From positions 1,822,001 through 1,886,000 of the forward strand of contig NZ_JAOQNH010000001.1 of assembly GCF_025961205.1 (NCBI RefSeq): a stretch of 64,000 nucleotides of DNA, written 5' to 3'. Within the stretch, counting starts at the first letter, position 1, and every line of letters starts with the position of its first letter. Below the pieces are notes generated by a model. The model had not been told where the DNA came from, made no database searches, and saw nothing but the letters and a program-made list of their open reading frames with translations. Shown piece by piece: positions 1 through 12,093 of this stretch. The position numbers and the translations under genes are program-made. The DNA is from Azospirillum fermentarium (GTDB lineage: Bacteria > Pseudomonadota > Alphaproteobacteria > Azospirillales > Azospirillaceae).

Positions 1-19
1 TAGGGAGGATGGAACGGTC

Positions 20-769
20 ATGAAGATCCTCGTTCCCGTGAAGCGCGTGGTCGATTACAACGTCAAGGTCCGCGTGAAGGCGGACGGGTCGGGCGTTGAA
101 ACGGCCAACGTGAAGATGTCGATGAACCCCTTCGACGAAATCGCCGTCGAAGAGGCGGTTCGCCTGAAGGAAGCCGGCACGGCCACCGAGGTGATCGCGG
201 TGTCGGTCGGCCCGGCCCAGGCCCAGGAAACGCTGCGCACGGCGCTGGCCATGGGTGCGGACCGCGCGGTTCTGGTGCAGACCGATGCGGAGACCCAGCC
301 GCTGGCCGTGGCGAAGGTGCTGAAGGCGCTGGTGGACCGGGAAGGTCCGGCGCTGGTGGTTCTGGGCAAGCAGGCGATCGACGACGATTGCAACCAGACG
401 GGCCAGATGCTGGCCGCGCTGCTGGGCTGGCCGCAGGGGACGTTCGCGTCGAAGGTGACGGTGGCGGACGGTGCGGTCACCGTGGTCCGGGAGATCGACG
501 GCGGTCTGGAGACGGTGAACCTGACGCTGCCGGCGGTGGTGACCGCCGACCTGCGCCTGAACGAGCCGCGCTACGCCAGCCTTCCCAACATCATGAAGGC
601 GAAGAAGAAGCCGCTGGAAACCGTCACGCCCGACGCGCTCGGCGTCGATGTGGCGCCGCGGCTGACGACGCTGAAGGTGGCCGAGCCGCCCAAGCGCAAG
701 GCCGGGGTGAAGGTGGCCGACGTGGCCGCCCTGGTGGACAAGCTGAAGAACGACGCCCGCGTTCTGTGA
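20..769 (+). CDS. etfB: Electron transfer flavoprotein subunit beta
   Basis: This 249-residue protein is the small (beta) subunit of electron transfer flavoprotein. It collects electrons from acyl-CoA and other flavin dehydrogenases in the cytoplasm and passes them to ETF-quinone oxidoreductase. The sequence shows the family opening [16 protein letters not shown], the segment [16 protein letters not shown] near residue 40 and the C-terminal MKAKKKPLE signature near residue 198. Its length is typical of the family. A GGGAGGAT ribosome-binding site at 3-10 supports the ATG at 20. The alpha subunit starts 17 bases after the stop, so the two are co-transcribed. Identification by family resemblance is very secure. 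Confidence 0.97.
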   Translation: MKILVPVKRVVDYNVKVRVKADGSGVETANVKMSMNPFDEIAVEEAVRLKEAGTATEVIAVSVGPAQAQETLRTALAMGADRAVLVQTDAETQPLAVAKVLKALVDREGPALVVLGKQAIDDDCNQTGQMLAALLGWPQGTFASKVTVADGAVTVVREIDGGLETVNLTLPAVVTADLRLNEPRYASLPNIMKAKKKPLETVTPDALGVDVAPRLTTLKVAEPPKRKAGVKVADVAALVDKLKNDARVL

Positions 770-786
770 TTTGAGGTGATCGGACC

Positions 787-1716
787 ATGACCATTCTCGT
801 TGTTGCGGAACACGACGGCGCCTCGCTGAAGCCGGCGACGCTGAACGCGGTGTCCGCCGCCGCCAAGATCGGTGGCGACATCCATGTGCTGGTGGCCGGC
901 CAGGGCGTCGGCCCGGCGGCGGCCGCCGCCGCCACGGTGGCCGGCGTCGCCAAGGTGCTGAAGGCGGACTCCGCCGACCTCGCCCACCAGCTGCCCGAAG
1001 CGGTGGCCCCGCTGGTGGTGGCTCTGGCCTCCGGCTATGGCCACATCCTGGCCCCGGCGACCTCGGCGGGCAAGAACCTGCTCCCCCGCGTGGCGGCCCT
1101 GCTGGACGTGGCGGCGGTGTCGGACATCACCGCGGTGGTGTCGGACGATACCTTCGAGCGCCCGGTCTACGCCGGCAACGCCATTGCCACCGTGCGCTCG
1201 GCGGACGCGGTGAAGGTGATCATCGTGCGCACCACCGCCTTCGACCCCGTGGCCGCCGAGGGCGGTTCGGCGGCGGTCGAGGACGTGGCCTCGCCCGGGG
1301 CCGCGGCCACCGCCCGCTTCGTCGGCCAGGAACTCACCAAGTCCGAACGCCCCGAACTGACCCAGGCCCGCATCGTCGTGTCCGGCGGGCGCGGCATGCA
1401 GTCGGGCGACAATTTCAAGCTCCTCGAAGCCCTGGCCGACAAGCTCGGCGCCGCCGTCGGCGCCTCCCGCGCCGCGGTGGACGCCGGCTTCGTGCCCAAC
1501 GATTACCAGGTCGGACAAACCGGCAAGATCGTGGCGCCCGAGCTGTACATCGCCGTCGGCATCTCCGGTGCCATCCAGCACCTCGCCGGCATGAAGGACA
1601 GCAAGGTCATCGTCGCGATCAACAAGGACGAGGAAGCGCCCATCTTCCAGGTGGCCGATTACGGTCTCGTCGCCGACCTCTTCAAGGCGGTGCCGGACTT
1701 GGCGGAGGCGCTGTAA
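787..1716 (+). CDS. etfA: Electron transfer flavoprotein subunit alpha
   Basis: This 309-residue protein is the large, FAD-binding subunit of electron transfer flavoprotein and partner of the preceding EtfB. The N-terminal half begins [16 protein letters not shown]. The C-terminal FAD domain shows [16 protein letters not shown] near residue 196, the stretch [20 protein letters not shown] and [20 protein letters not shown], all hallmarks of EtfA. It is the last gene of the etfBA unit, because a strong rho-independent terminator follows 84 bases downstream. It supplies electrons from fatty-acid and amino-acid beta-oxidation, which fits the polyhydroxybutyrate metabolism encoded about 10 kb away. 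Confidence 0.97.
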   Translation: MTILVVAEHDGASLKPATLNAVSAAAKIGGDIHVLVAGQGVGPAAAAAATVAGVAKVLKADSADLAHQLPEAVAPLVVALASGYGHILAPATSAGKNLLPRVAALLDVAAVSDITAVVSDDTFERPVYAGNAIATVRSADAVKVIIVRTTAFDPVAAEGGSAAVEDVASPGAAATARFVGQELTKSERPELTQARIVVSGGRGMQSGDNFKLLEALADKLGAAVGASRAAVDAGFVPNDYQVGQTGKIVAPELYIAVGISGAIQHLAGMKDSKVIVAINKDEEAPIFQVADYGLVADLFKAVPDLAEAL

Positions 1717-1800
1717 CCCCGCCCGTCACCGGTTTGTCGTCCTCTTGCTTCCGTCCCCCACGGTCTGCCGTCCACCGACGGCGGCAGGCCGTACCTCATG

Positions 1801-1833
1801 CGCCGGACACGCACCGTGTCCGGCGATTTTTTT
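1801..1833 (+). terminator. Rho-independent terminator after etfBA
   Basis: A perfect 11-bp stem (1801-1811 CGCCGGACACG with 1815-1825) closes a three-base loop and is followed by A and seven T residues at 1827-1833. This is a textbook intrinsic terminator reading on the + strand. It separates etfBA from the DUF454 gene. Confidence 0.92.
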
Positions 1834-1903
1834 GCTCCCCACCGCGGTGGATCATCCCATATTTTTGACGGATGTGGCCGAGACGCGGAGGACGGTACGC
1901 CCC

Positions 1904-2362
1904 ATGGATGAGGATGAACGCGCCCATTCCGTTCCCCGTCTCCCCGAGGGGAAAGGGCCTGTTGACCGGGTGTCTTTGCCTTGGCCGATGCGGGGGCTCT
2001 ATCTGGCGGTCGGGTGGGTGATGGTGATGCTGGCGGTGGCCGGGGCCGTGCTGCCGGTGCTGCCGACCACGCCGTTCCTGCTGGCCGCCGCCTGGGCCTT
2101 TGCCAAGGCCAGCCCGGCGCTGGACCGCTGGCTGCACACCCACCCCCGTTTCGGCCCGTTCCTGACCGATTGGCGCAATCACCGGGCGATTCCCCGCCGG
2201 GGCAAGGTGGCGGCGGTCATCGGCATGACCGTAAGCTGGCTGGTGGTTCTGCTGGTGTCGGGCAATCCGGTGGCGCTTGCCGCCTCGGGCCTGTGCATGG
2301 CCTGCGTGGCGGTTTACGTGGTCACCCGGCCCAGCCCCCCCGACCGGGTTCCGGCGGAATAG
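1904..2362 (+). CDS. DUF454 (YbaN-like) inner membrane protein
   Basis: A 152-residue protein of the DUF454/YbaN family, whose function is unknown. After a 27-residue hydrophilic N-terminus it shows the family sequence GLYLAVGWVMVMLAVAGAVLPVLPTTPFLL, then AAAWAFAKASPALDRWLHTH and FGPFLTDWR. Three hydrophobic segments at about residues 30-50, 55-70 and 105-140 make it an inner-membrane protein. The frame is open from 1745, but the ATG at 1904 is preferred because GCGGAGGA lies just upstream and homologues are about 120-150 residues long. It has its own transcription start, since the etfBA terminator lies between. Confidence 0.85.
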   Translation: MDEDERAHSVPRLPEGKGPVDRVSLPWPMRGLYLAVGWVMVMLAVAGAVLPVLPTTPFLLAAAWAFAKASPALDRWLHTHPRFGPFLTDWRNHRAIPRRGKVAAVIGMTVSWLVVLLVSGNPVALAASGLCMACVAVYVVTRPSPPDRVPAE

Positions 2363-2366
2363 GGGC

Positions 2367-2987
2367 CTATCCGATCTGGCGCTGAAGGGCGCCGCGCACC
2401 CGGTCGTTCAGCACCGGCAGGCCGTTGCGGCACTCCACGGTATAGACGGCGGACTCCGACAGCGTGCGGATGGCAAAGCCCGTCACCGCCCGCCGGGGCC
2501 CGTCGCGCAGAGGGGTGTCGTCATAGATGGGGGTGACCGTGGCCCCCCCCATCAGGGCGCGCAGCAGCAGGGTTTCGTCGCGGGTGTCGCTGCCGCCCGC
2601 CGACACGATGCCGAACAGCAGCGCTTCGGATTCCCGTTCGGCGATCAGGCCGCGTTCGGCGAACACCACCGCCATGGAACCGGAGGCCGACACCGGGTGC
2701 GCCTTTCCCTTCCAGAAGAAGCGTCCGTCGTCCCATCCCACATCCAGCGCACGGAAGATGATGTACGGGTCGTTGCCGGTTCCGCCGCCGGCCGTCAGGT
2801 AGTTCAGCCGCAACAGCCCGTTCCAGCAGTCGCACGGCACCAGGATGCAGGACACATCCCGGCGGCTGAGCCGCAGATAGGTGTCGTTCACACCGGACGG
2901 TTCGAAATCGAACAGCATGACGCTCCATCCCTCATACCCGGCCCGGCTGGGGCCGTCGTTGCAAAGACAGGAACGCATCAGGTCCAT
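2367..2987 (-). CDS. Hypothetical cysteine-containing protein
   Basis: I do not recognise this 206-residue protein. It has no signal peptide or membrane segment and looks like a compact soluble domain. Cysteines cluster near the N-terminus (CLCN at about residues 7-10, then SCILVPCDCW near residue 52), which could bind metal or form disulphides. Towards the end it reads YTVECRNGLPVLNDRVRGALQRQIG. The ATG at 2987 is preceded by GGGAACGG and avoids a low-quality 39-residue extension. It is convergent with the DUF454 gene (4-bp gap) and divergent from the receiver gene at 3119. Codon use matches the neighbours, so it is probably a real gene. Confidence 0.6.
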   Translation of the reverse strand: MDLMRSCLCNDGPSRAGYEGWSVMLFDFEPSGVNDTYLRLSRRDVSCILVPCDCWNGLLRLNYLTAGGGTGNDPYIIFRALDVGWDDGRFFWKGKAHPVSASGSMAVVFAERGLIAERESEALLFGIVSAGGSDTRDETLLLRALMGGATVTPIYDDTPLRDGPRRAVTGFAIRTLSESAVYTVECRNGLPVLNDRVRGALQRQIG

Positions 2988-3118
2988 CACCGTTCCCACA
3001 GGGTGAAGATCGTTCTTTTCTTTCGTGAGATGAGAGGTGTGGTTTAAGATAAGAATGAAGGGAAAACCGTTGCCGCCCGATCCCGGCGCCCGCCCATCAA
3101 CCACAACGGTGCCGCACC

Positions 3119-3511
3119 ATGACCAACGCCGATCTCAAGCGCGTCCTTTACGTGGACGACGACCCCATGCTGCGGGCGCTGGTGCGCCTGTTGCTGGAAA
3201 AAATGGGCGGGCTGGTGGTGGAGGATGGCTGCGACCCCGGACAGGTGGTGGCGCAGGCCCGTGCCTTCGGTCCCGACATGATCCTGCTCGATATGAACCT
3301 GCCGGGACGTTCGGGGCTGGAGGTGCTGGAAAGCCTGCGCGCCGAAGCGGATCTGCGGGGTGTGCCGGTGGTCTTCGTCACCGCGGGTGCCACCACGGAG
3401 GACGCGGCGCGCTACCGCGCCCTTGGTGCCGCCGGTGTCATCGCCAAGCCCTTCAGCCCCGCCACGTTCCTGACACGGGTGCGCGCCCTGTGGCAGGGCG
3501 GCGGGGGTTGA
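3119..3511 (+). CDS. Single-domain response regulator (CheY-like receiver)
   Basis: A 130-residue stand-alone receiver domain. The acidic pocket is D13-D15 (YVDDDPM), the phospho-acceptor is D58 in MILLDMNLPG, the switch Thr is T88 (FVTAG) and the conserved Lys is K110 (AKPF). No output domain is present. It is therefore likely a phosphate shuttle or sink between histidine kinases and Hpt domains. Its convergent neighbour is a diguanylate cyclase with an Hpt domain and two receivers, and beyond that lies a hybrid kinase with its own Hpt. A phosphorelay among the three is a reasonable inference, not shown by the sequence. Confidence 0.9.
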   Translation: MTNADLKRVLYVDDDPMLRALVRLLLEKMGGLVVEDGCDPGQVVAQARAFGPDMILLDMNLPGRSGLEVLESLRAEADLRGVPVVFVTAGATTEDAARYRALGAAGVIAKPFSPATFLTRVRALWQGGGG

Positions 3512-3527
3512 GCCCCGAGAGCGGTCC

Positions 3528-5195
3528 CTACATCCCCGGATCGAGGGAGGAGGCCCGCGTCACCCGGTTGCGCCCGATGCGCTTGGCGGCGTAGAGCGCG
3601 GAATCGGCGTAGCTGAGCAGCGCCGACACCCCGGATTCCCCATCGTCCCCCGCGATGCCTGCGCTGAAGGTCATGGAAAAGGTCAGGCCGGCGGTGTTGA
3701 ACTCCAGCTTGGCAAAGGCGTCGCGCAGAGTGTCGATCACCCGGTGGGCATCGTGTTCGTTGGTGTCGGGCAGGGCGACCGCGAATTCCTCCCCGCCATA
3801 GCGCCCGATGATGTCCGAGCGCCGCAGCCGGTGGGACAGCAGGCGCGACAGGGTGCGGATCACCCGGTCGCCGGCCATGTGGCCATAGGTGTCGTTGACC
3901 CGCTTGAAATGGTCGATGTCCAGCAGCGCCACCGCCAGGGAGGTGCCGTTGCGGCGGCTGCGGGCGATCTCCGTCGCCAGCCGCTCCTTGAAATGGGCGT
4001 GGTTCAGCAGGCCGGTCAGGCTGTCGGTCTGCATGGCGGCACGCAGGGTGCGGCCCCGCTCCGCCCGCAGCAGCACCGCTTCGGCCAGATGATCCGACCG
4101 GATCGGTTTGGTCAGGAAATCGTCCACGCCGGGGCGCATGGCGGCAAGCTGCAGATCCCGGTCTCCCTCCCGCGACAGGAACACGATGGGGGTGCCGAGG
4201 AACCGGCGGTGCTGCCGCAGCACCTGCGCCAGTTCCATGCCGTTGCAGCCGGGCATGTACATGTCCAGCAGCACCAGATCGGGCATCACCTCGGCCATGG
4301 TGTCCAGGATCCGGGCGGGTTCGCGCAGCACCGCCGCCTCCATCCCCGCTTCGCGCAGCGCCAGGGCGAAGGCGTCGGGCAGCGCCTCGTCGTCGTCCAC
4401 GATCAGGATGCGGTAGGGATCGGCGTCCTGCCGCCCGGTCAGGTCGTCCAGCACATAGACCAGATCCAGCGCGTCCACCGGTTTGACCAGATACCCGGCA
4501 CAGCCGGCCCGCACCGCCGCCAGCCGCGCCTGGAAATCCGCCCGCGGGGTCATGAACACCACCGACGCGCGGGCGCCGAAGCAATGGGCGGCATCCGCCC
4601 ACCGCCCGGAATCGTGCAGCGCAAGGTCCAGCAGCACCACGTCCGGGCGCAGGGGGGCGGCCAGCGCCGATTCCACCGACGCGAAGCTGTGCAGGTGATA
4701 GCCGAACGGCTCCACCCGCTCGCCCAGCCAGCGGCACATCCCGTCATCGGCATCGATCAGGAAGATCACGCTGTCCCGCCCGCGCCCGCCCGCGTCGATG
4801 GCGGGGGATGCGGGGCGGCAGGGTTCGGCGGTGGCCGTTTCGCGTTCACCGCCCGCGGCCCGCTGCAGGTCGGAAAACAGGGTCGTCAGCGCCTGGGTGG
4901 TCATGGCGGGCATCGCCGCGGTTTCCGCCATCACGCAGGTGCGCAGCAGCCGTTCCGCGGAGCCGGCCAGCCGCGACACCTCGCCATAGCCGAAGGTTTC
5001 CGCCGATCCGGCCAGGGTGTGGGTCAGCAACAGCAGATCGGCCACCGCCTCGCGCGTGTTCGGGGTGCCGGTCTGCACCCGTTGCCACAGGTCAGCGATG
5101 CGCCCGGCCTTGGTCAGCAGCGTGTCACGGTAAAGCTGGGTCAGCTCGGCAAAGTCCTGTTCATACGAAACCGGTGTTCCGCTTGGCATATCCAC
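3528..5195 (-). CDS. Diguanylate cyclase with Hpt and two receiver domains
   Basis: A 555-residue cytoplasmic signalling protein. The order is an N-terminal Hpt domain with the phospho-histidine in LLTHTLAGSAETFGY (H59), a first receiver at about residues 145-260 (FLIDADDG, VVLLDLAL, LVKPV), a second receiver at about 265-385 (LIVDDDE, LVLLDMYMPG, LTKPI) and a GGDEF domain at about 390-550. The active-site motif is GGEEF at residues 467-471. The inhibitory I-site RRSD lies five residues upstream. It should make c-di-GMP under phosphorelay control. The layout resembles PleD-type cyclases with an added Hpt. Downstream effectors in this window could be the PilZ-containing sensors near 43-48 kb. 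Confidence 0.93.
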   Translation of the reverse strand: MDMPSGTPVSYEQDFAELTQLYRDTLLTKAGRIADLWQRVQTGTPNTREAVADLLLLTHTLAGSAETFGYGEVSRLAGSAERLLRTCVMAETAAMPAMTTQALTTLFSDLQRAAGGERETATAEPCRPASPAIDAGGRGRDSVIFLIDADDGMCRWLGERVEPFGYHLHSFASVESALAAPLRPDVVLLDLALHDSGRWADAAHCFGARASVVFMTPRADFQARLAAVRAGCAGYLVKPVDALDLVYVLDDLTGRQDADPYRILIVDDDEALPDAFALALREAGMEAAVLREPARILDTMAEVMPDLVLLDMYMPGCNGMELAQVLRQHRRFLGTPIVFLSREGDRDLQLAAMRPGVDDFLTKPIRSDHLAEAVLLRAERGRTLRAAMQTDSLTGLLNHAHFKERLATEIARSRRNGTSLAVALLDIDHFKRVNDTYGHMAGDRVIRTLSRLLSHRLRRSDIIGRYGGEEFAVALPDTNEHDAHRVIDTLRDAFAKLEFNTAGLTFSMTFSAGIAGDDGESGVSALLSYADSALYAAKRIGRNRVTRASSLDPGM

Positions 5196-5369
5196 CCAGT
5201 CGCCTTCGTTTTGTTGCGGGCGGGACGGTCCCGGAGGCCCCTTTCAACCACGATAGCACATCCCGCACGGTCATCAGCGTGCGGCAGATCAGGAATCAAT
5301 AGCCTGCCGGGGTTAAATTTTTCTCTCCGCCGGATCACGCCGCAGGCGAAAATCATAAAAGAAATTAAA

Positions 5370-9302
<3,933 letters not shown>

Positions 9303-9515
9303 GCCTGTGGTTCTCCCCTTGCCCGATCCCTTGCGCGTGCATGCGGAACCATCCTTTAAGCCGCTCTGCGCGGCAGGGGTAGTGGTTTCATGGCACGGCG
9401 GCGCGGAGAATCGACGCGCGGCCTGCGGGTTGCCCTTGTATCCCCCGCCGGGGTTTGTGGCATTGTCCGGCTTTCCTCCGTTCCCCTCTCCCCTTCGGGC
9501 ACCCCCAAAGCGATC

Positions 9516-10673
9516 ATGCGCCGCACCACCATCATCCCACGGGCCGACTGGCGTCCCGGACTCCGCAAATATTCCTTCGGCGCCGCGGCGTCACCGGCGG
9601 GGGAACGGTGGAGCGAGGAGATCCGCTACGACTTCTCCCCCCATCAGATCGACCTGATCGAAAGCGTGGCGGACGAGGTGCATGTCATGGTGCGCGGCGC
9701 CGTGCGCCACGTGATGGAGGAACGGCTGCTGCCCCGGCTGGGGGTGCAGGGGGACATCGCCCGGCTGACGGAAACCACATGGCACGAATACTGGCGCGGC
9801 GGGGTGGTCAACGACCGGGCCGGGGGGCTGGTGGGGCGGCTGACCTTCGCCTATGACGGGCGGGATTCGCTGAAGCTGCTGTCGTGCAATTACGACGTTC
9901 CCGACGGGCTGTTCATCGCCGCGATCATCCAGCGCAACTGGCTGGAGCTGCAGGGGCCGCGCTATGACCAGTTCAACGGGCTGCACGTGGCGCTGGTGGA
10001 GCGGTGGGAGGAGATCAACGACGGGCGTCCGCTGCACCTGACCTGCCTGACCCCCGACCCGGCGCGCGAAGGGGAGCTGTATTATCTCTCCGCCACCGCG
10101 GCCGAGGCGGGGCTGTCCACCACCCTGTTGGCGCTGCAGGACATCCGCTGGGACGGCAGCCGGTTCCGCGACCACGAGCGGGCGGTGATTTCCCGGCTGG
10201 TCAAGCTCTATCCCTGGAGCGCCATGGCCGAGGATGCCTATGCCCGCTCGCTGCGCCTGGGGGCGATGGGGGTGGTGGAGCCGGCGTGGCGCTGGCTGAT
10301 GTCCAACCACGGCCTGCTGCCGCTCTTGTGGCAGATCCACCCGCGCCACCCCAACCTGTGCCGGGCCGCCGCCGATCCGGCGGCGCTGTCGGGGTGCGAC
10401 GTGCTTCTGGCCCGCGGCTTCTTCGGCCTGGACCACGCCCGCACCCGCATCCTGGTTCATGGGCAGGTGGTGACCGACAGCGCACCGGGCGAACCGGTGG
10501 CCGGACCGGAGGTGTGGATGGACATGCCCCCGCTGTTCGAGCACGACAAGGGATACGCCGTGGTCGATGCCTGGATCGTGGGGGAGAAGTGCATGGGCAT
10601 GAGCATCCGCGAATCCAACGACCCCCGCCTGGGGCCGGAGTCCCGCGTCGTGCCTCATATCCTCAAGGGGTGA
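9516..10673 (+). CDS. Glutathionylspermidine synthase family protein (ATP-grasp)
   Basis: A 385-residue protein of the GSP_synth family (PF03738), an ATP-grasp fold. Members with proven activity ligate glutathione to spermidine, but most bacterial stand-alone members have no proven substrate. Family features are [19 protein letters not shown] near residue 257, a C-terminal [20 protein letters not shown] segment and the ending SRVVPHIL. The N-terminal amidase of E. coli Gsp is absent. The usual LLEYNADTPTSL motif reads [12 protein letters not shown] here, so a conserved Glu appears replaced. The frame is open from 9390, but the ATG at 9516 matches the family N-terminus. It diverges from the hybrid kinase and converges with phaR. 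Confidence 0.82.
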   Translation: MRRTTIIPRADWRPGLRKYSFGAAASPAGERWSEEIRYDFSPHQIDLIESVADEVHVMVRGAVRHVMEERLLPRLGVQGDIARLTETTWHEYWRGGVVNDRAGGLVGRLTFAYDGRDSLKLLSCNYDVPDGLFIAAIIQRNWLELQGPRYDQFNGLHVALVERWEEINDGRPLHLTCLTPDPAREGELYYLSATAAEAGLSTTLLALQDIRWDGSRFRDHERAVISRLVKLYPWSAMAEDAYARSLRLGAMGVVEPAWRWLMSNHGLLPLLWQIHPRHPNLCRAAADPAALSGCDVLLARGFFGLDHARTRILVHGQVVTDSAPGEPVAGPEVWMDMPPLFEHDKGYAVVDAWIVGEKCMGMSIRESNDPRLGPESRVVPHILKG

Positions 10674-10676
10674 AAG

Positions 10677-10702
10677 CCCTCTCCCCGGCGTGGGGGAGAG
10701 GG
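10677..10702. repeat. CCCTCTCCCC-type hairpin between convergent genes
   Basis: A 10-bp stem CCCTCTCCCC / GGGGAGAGGG separated by GGCGTG, lying four bases after the stop of the GSP-family gene and eight bases before the end of phaR. Similar hairpins occur at 22600, 34524, 34662 and 54279, always at gene ends. It may act as a bidirectional terminator or mRNA-stabilising REP-like element. No T-tract follows. Confidence 0.7.
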
Positions 10703-10709
10703 GGCGTCC

Positions 10710-11315
10710 CTACTTCGAGCCGGTCTTGTCCGGCTGGGAGATGGATGCGATCTGGCGCTGCAGATCGTCCAGGCGCTTCTGCAGCTCGTCCAGCGATTGG
10801 CCGGGGCCGGCGGGACGGGGCGGGATGGGCTGGCCGTCTTCCTCGCGTTCGGCGCCGAAGGGCGAGAACATCCGCATGGTCCGTTCGAACATGGCAAGGT
10901 TCTGCTTGCCCATTTCTTCGAAACGACCGAACGGGAACATGCCGCCCAGCGTATTCTGGAAATAATCGCGCATCTGCTCTTGATTGCGCGAGAAGCTTTG
11001 CATGCTGTATTCCAGATACCGCGGAACCATCCATTGCATGTTGTCGCCGTAAAAGCCGATCAACTGGCGCAGGAAGCTGATGGGCAGGAGGTTTTGCCCC
11101 TTGCTTTCCTCTTCCACAATAATCTGGGTGAGGACGGAACGGGTGATGTCTTCGCCGCTCTTGGCGTCGTACACCACAAAATCCAACCCGTCCTTCACCA
11201 TCTGGCAAAGGTGATCCAGCGTCACATAGCTGCTGGTCGCCGTGTTGTAGAGACGCCGGTTGGCGTACTTCTTGATAGTGATGGGCGCGGTGTTCTTATC
11301 GTCCTTATCGGCCAT
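10710..11315 (-). CDS. phaR: Polyhydroxyalkanoate synthesis repressor PhaR
   Basis: A 201-residue transcriptional repressor that binds both DNA and nascent polyhydroxybutyrate, so it couples granule formation to phasin and pha gene expression. The N-terminal PHB/PHA accumulation regulator domain is canonical: ITIKKYANRRLYNTATSSYV at about residues 12-31, then LDHLCQMVKDGLDFVVYDAKSGEDITR and LTQIIVEEE. The rest is a more variable, Gln- and Pro-rich tail ending in a short coiled coil (LDELQKRLDDLQRQI). The ATG at 11315 has AGGAAGA upstream and replaces a 47-residue spurious extension. It is divergent from the PhaE-like and phaC genes, a common arrangement for this regulator. Confidence 0.95.
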   Translation of the reverse strand: MADKDDKNTAPITIKKYANRRLYNTATSSYVTLDHLCQMVKDGLDFVVYDAKSGEDITRSVLTQIIVEEESKGQNLLPISFLRQLIGFYGDNMQWMVPRYLEYSMQSFSRNQEQMRDYFQNTLGGMFPFGRFEEMGKQNLAMFERTMRMFSPFGAEREEDGQPIPPRPAGPGQSLDELQKRLDDLQRQIASISQPDKTGSK

Positions 11316-11505
11316 CGCGGGATCTTCCTGGTGGAGAGGGGCGACACATATCATAAGAACTAAGCCACCCTTTCCCACATCGCAAGCTTTGTGCGGTACA
11401 AAAGGGCAGTTCGCCGCAGGCCCGGGCCGCGGGGCGGGGCGGACACCGTGCCGCACCCGCGTGCGCCGCTGGTCAAGACGGCGTTTCTCACATTATACTC
11501 CGCTC

Positions 11506-12093
11506 ATGCCCGAGCCGACCGATTCCGCCCCCCCCGATCCCAAGGACGCCGCACCCGACGAGGTGCCGTCGCTGGATGTTCTGGCGCGCCGCTATCTCGA
11601 CCTGTGGCAGGAGCAATGGGCCACCGTCGCCGCCGACCCCGGCACCGCCGACGCGCTGGCCCGCCTGTTCCAGATGGTGGCGCAGAACGGGGCCCTGGCC
11701 CCCTTTGCCGGGATGCCGGGCTTCGCGCCCCAGGGCTTCGCCTCTTCGGGGTATGCCCCTTCTGGATTTGCCCCTTCTGGATTTGCATGGACCGCCCCGG
11801 CGCAGGCCGGGGCCCCGTGGAGTGGTCATGAGTCAGCCGAACCAGCCAGGACCAGGCCCGAACCCGCAAAACCCCGGCGGCCCCGCACCCGCAAGCCGGC
11901 CCCGCCGGCAGGGGCCGCGCCCGCTCGGCCTGCACCTGACGGGGGTGGCGATGACGCTGCTGTCCTCGCCCGCCGGCTTGCCGTCCTTGAGGAACGGCTC
12001 GCCGTTCTGGAGGCCGGAACTGGAGGAGCGGGCGAGCCGTCTGCGCCACCATCTCGCCCGCGTGGACGGCGACGCGTTCAGCCGGAGTCTTGA
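11506..12093 (+). CDS. PHA synthase-associated small protein, possibly PhaE-like
   Basis: A 195-residue protein encoded just before and overlapping phaC. Residues about 20-60 (LDVLARRYLDLWQEQWATVA, then ALARLFQMVAQNG) are amphipathic and phasin-like. A Gly/Pro/Ala/Phe stretch with a short repeat (SGYAPSGFAPSGFA) follows. The C-terminus is basic, Pro-rich and ends in a coiled coil (VLARRLAVLEERLAVLEAG). This layout resembles the PhaE/PhaR-type subunits that accompany short PHA synthases. I could not confirm membership of that family by residue-level similarity. The last 266 bases overlap phaC in another frame, yet the coiled coil there looks genuine. An alternative is that the reading frame is real only in its first half. 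Confidence 0.6.
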   Translation: MPEPTDSAPPDPKDAAPDEVPSLDVLARRYLDLWQEQWATVAADPGTADALARLFQMVAQNGALAPFAGMPGFAPQGFASSGYAPSGFAPSGFAWTAPAQAGAPWSGHESAEPARTRPEPAKPRRPRTRKPAPPAGAAPARPAPDGGGDDAAVLARRLAVLEERLAVLEAGTGGAGEPSAPPSRPRGRRRVQPES

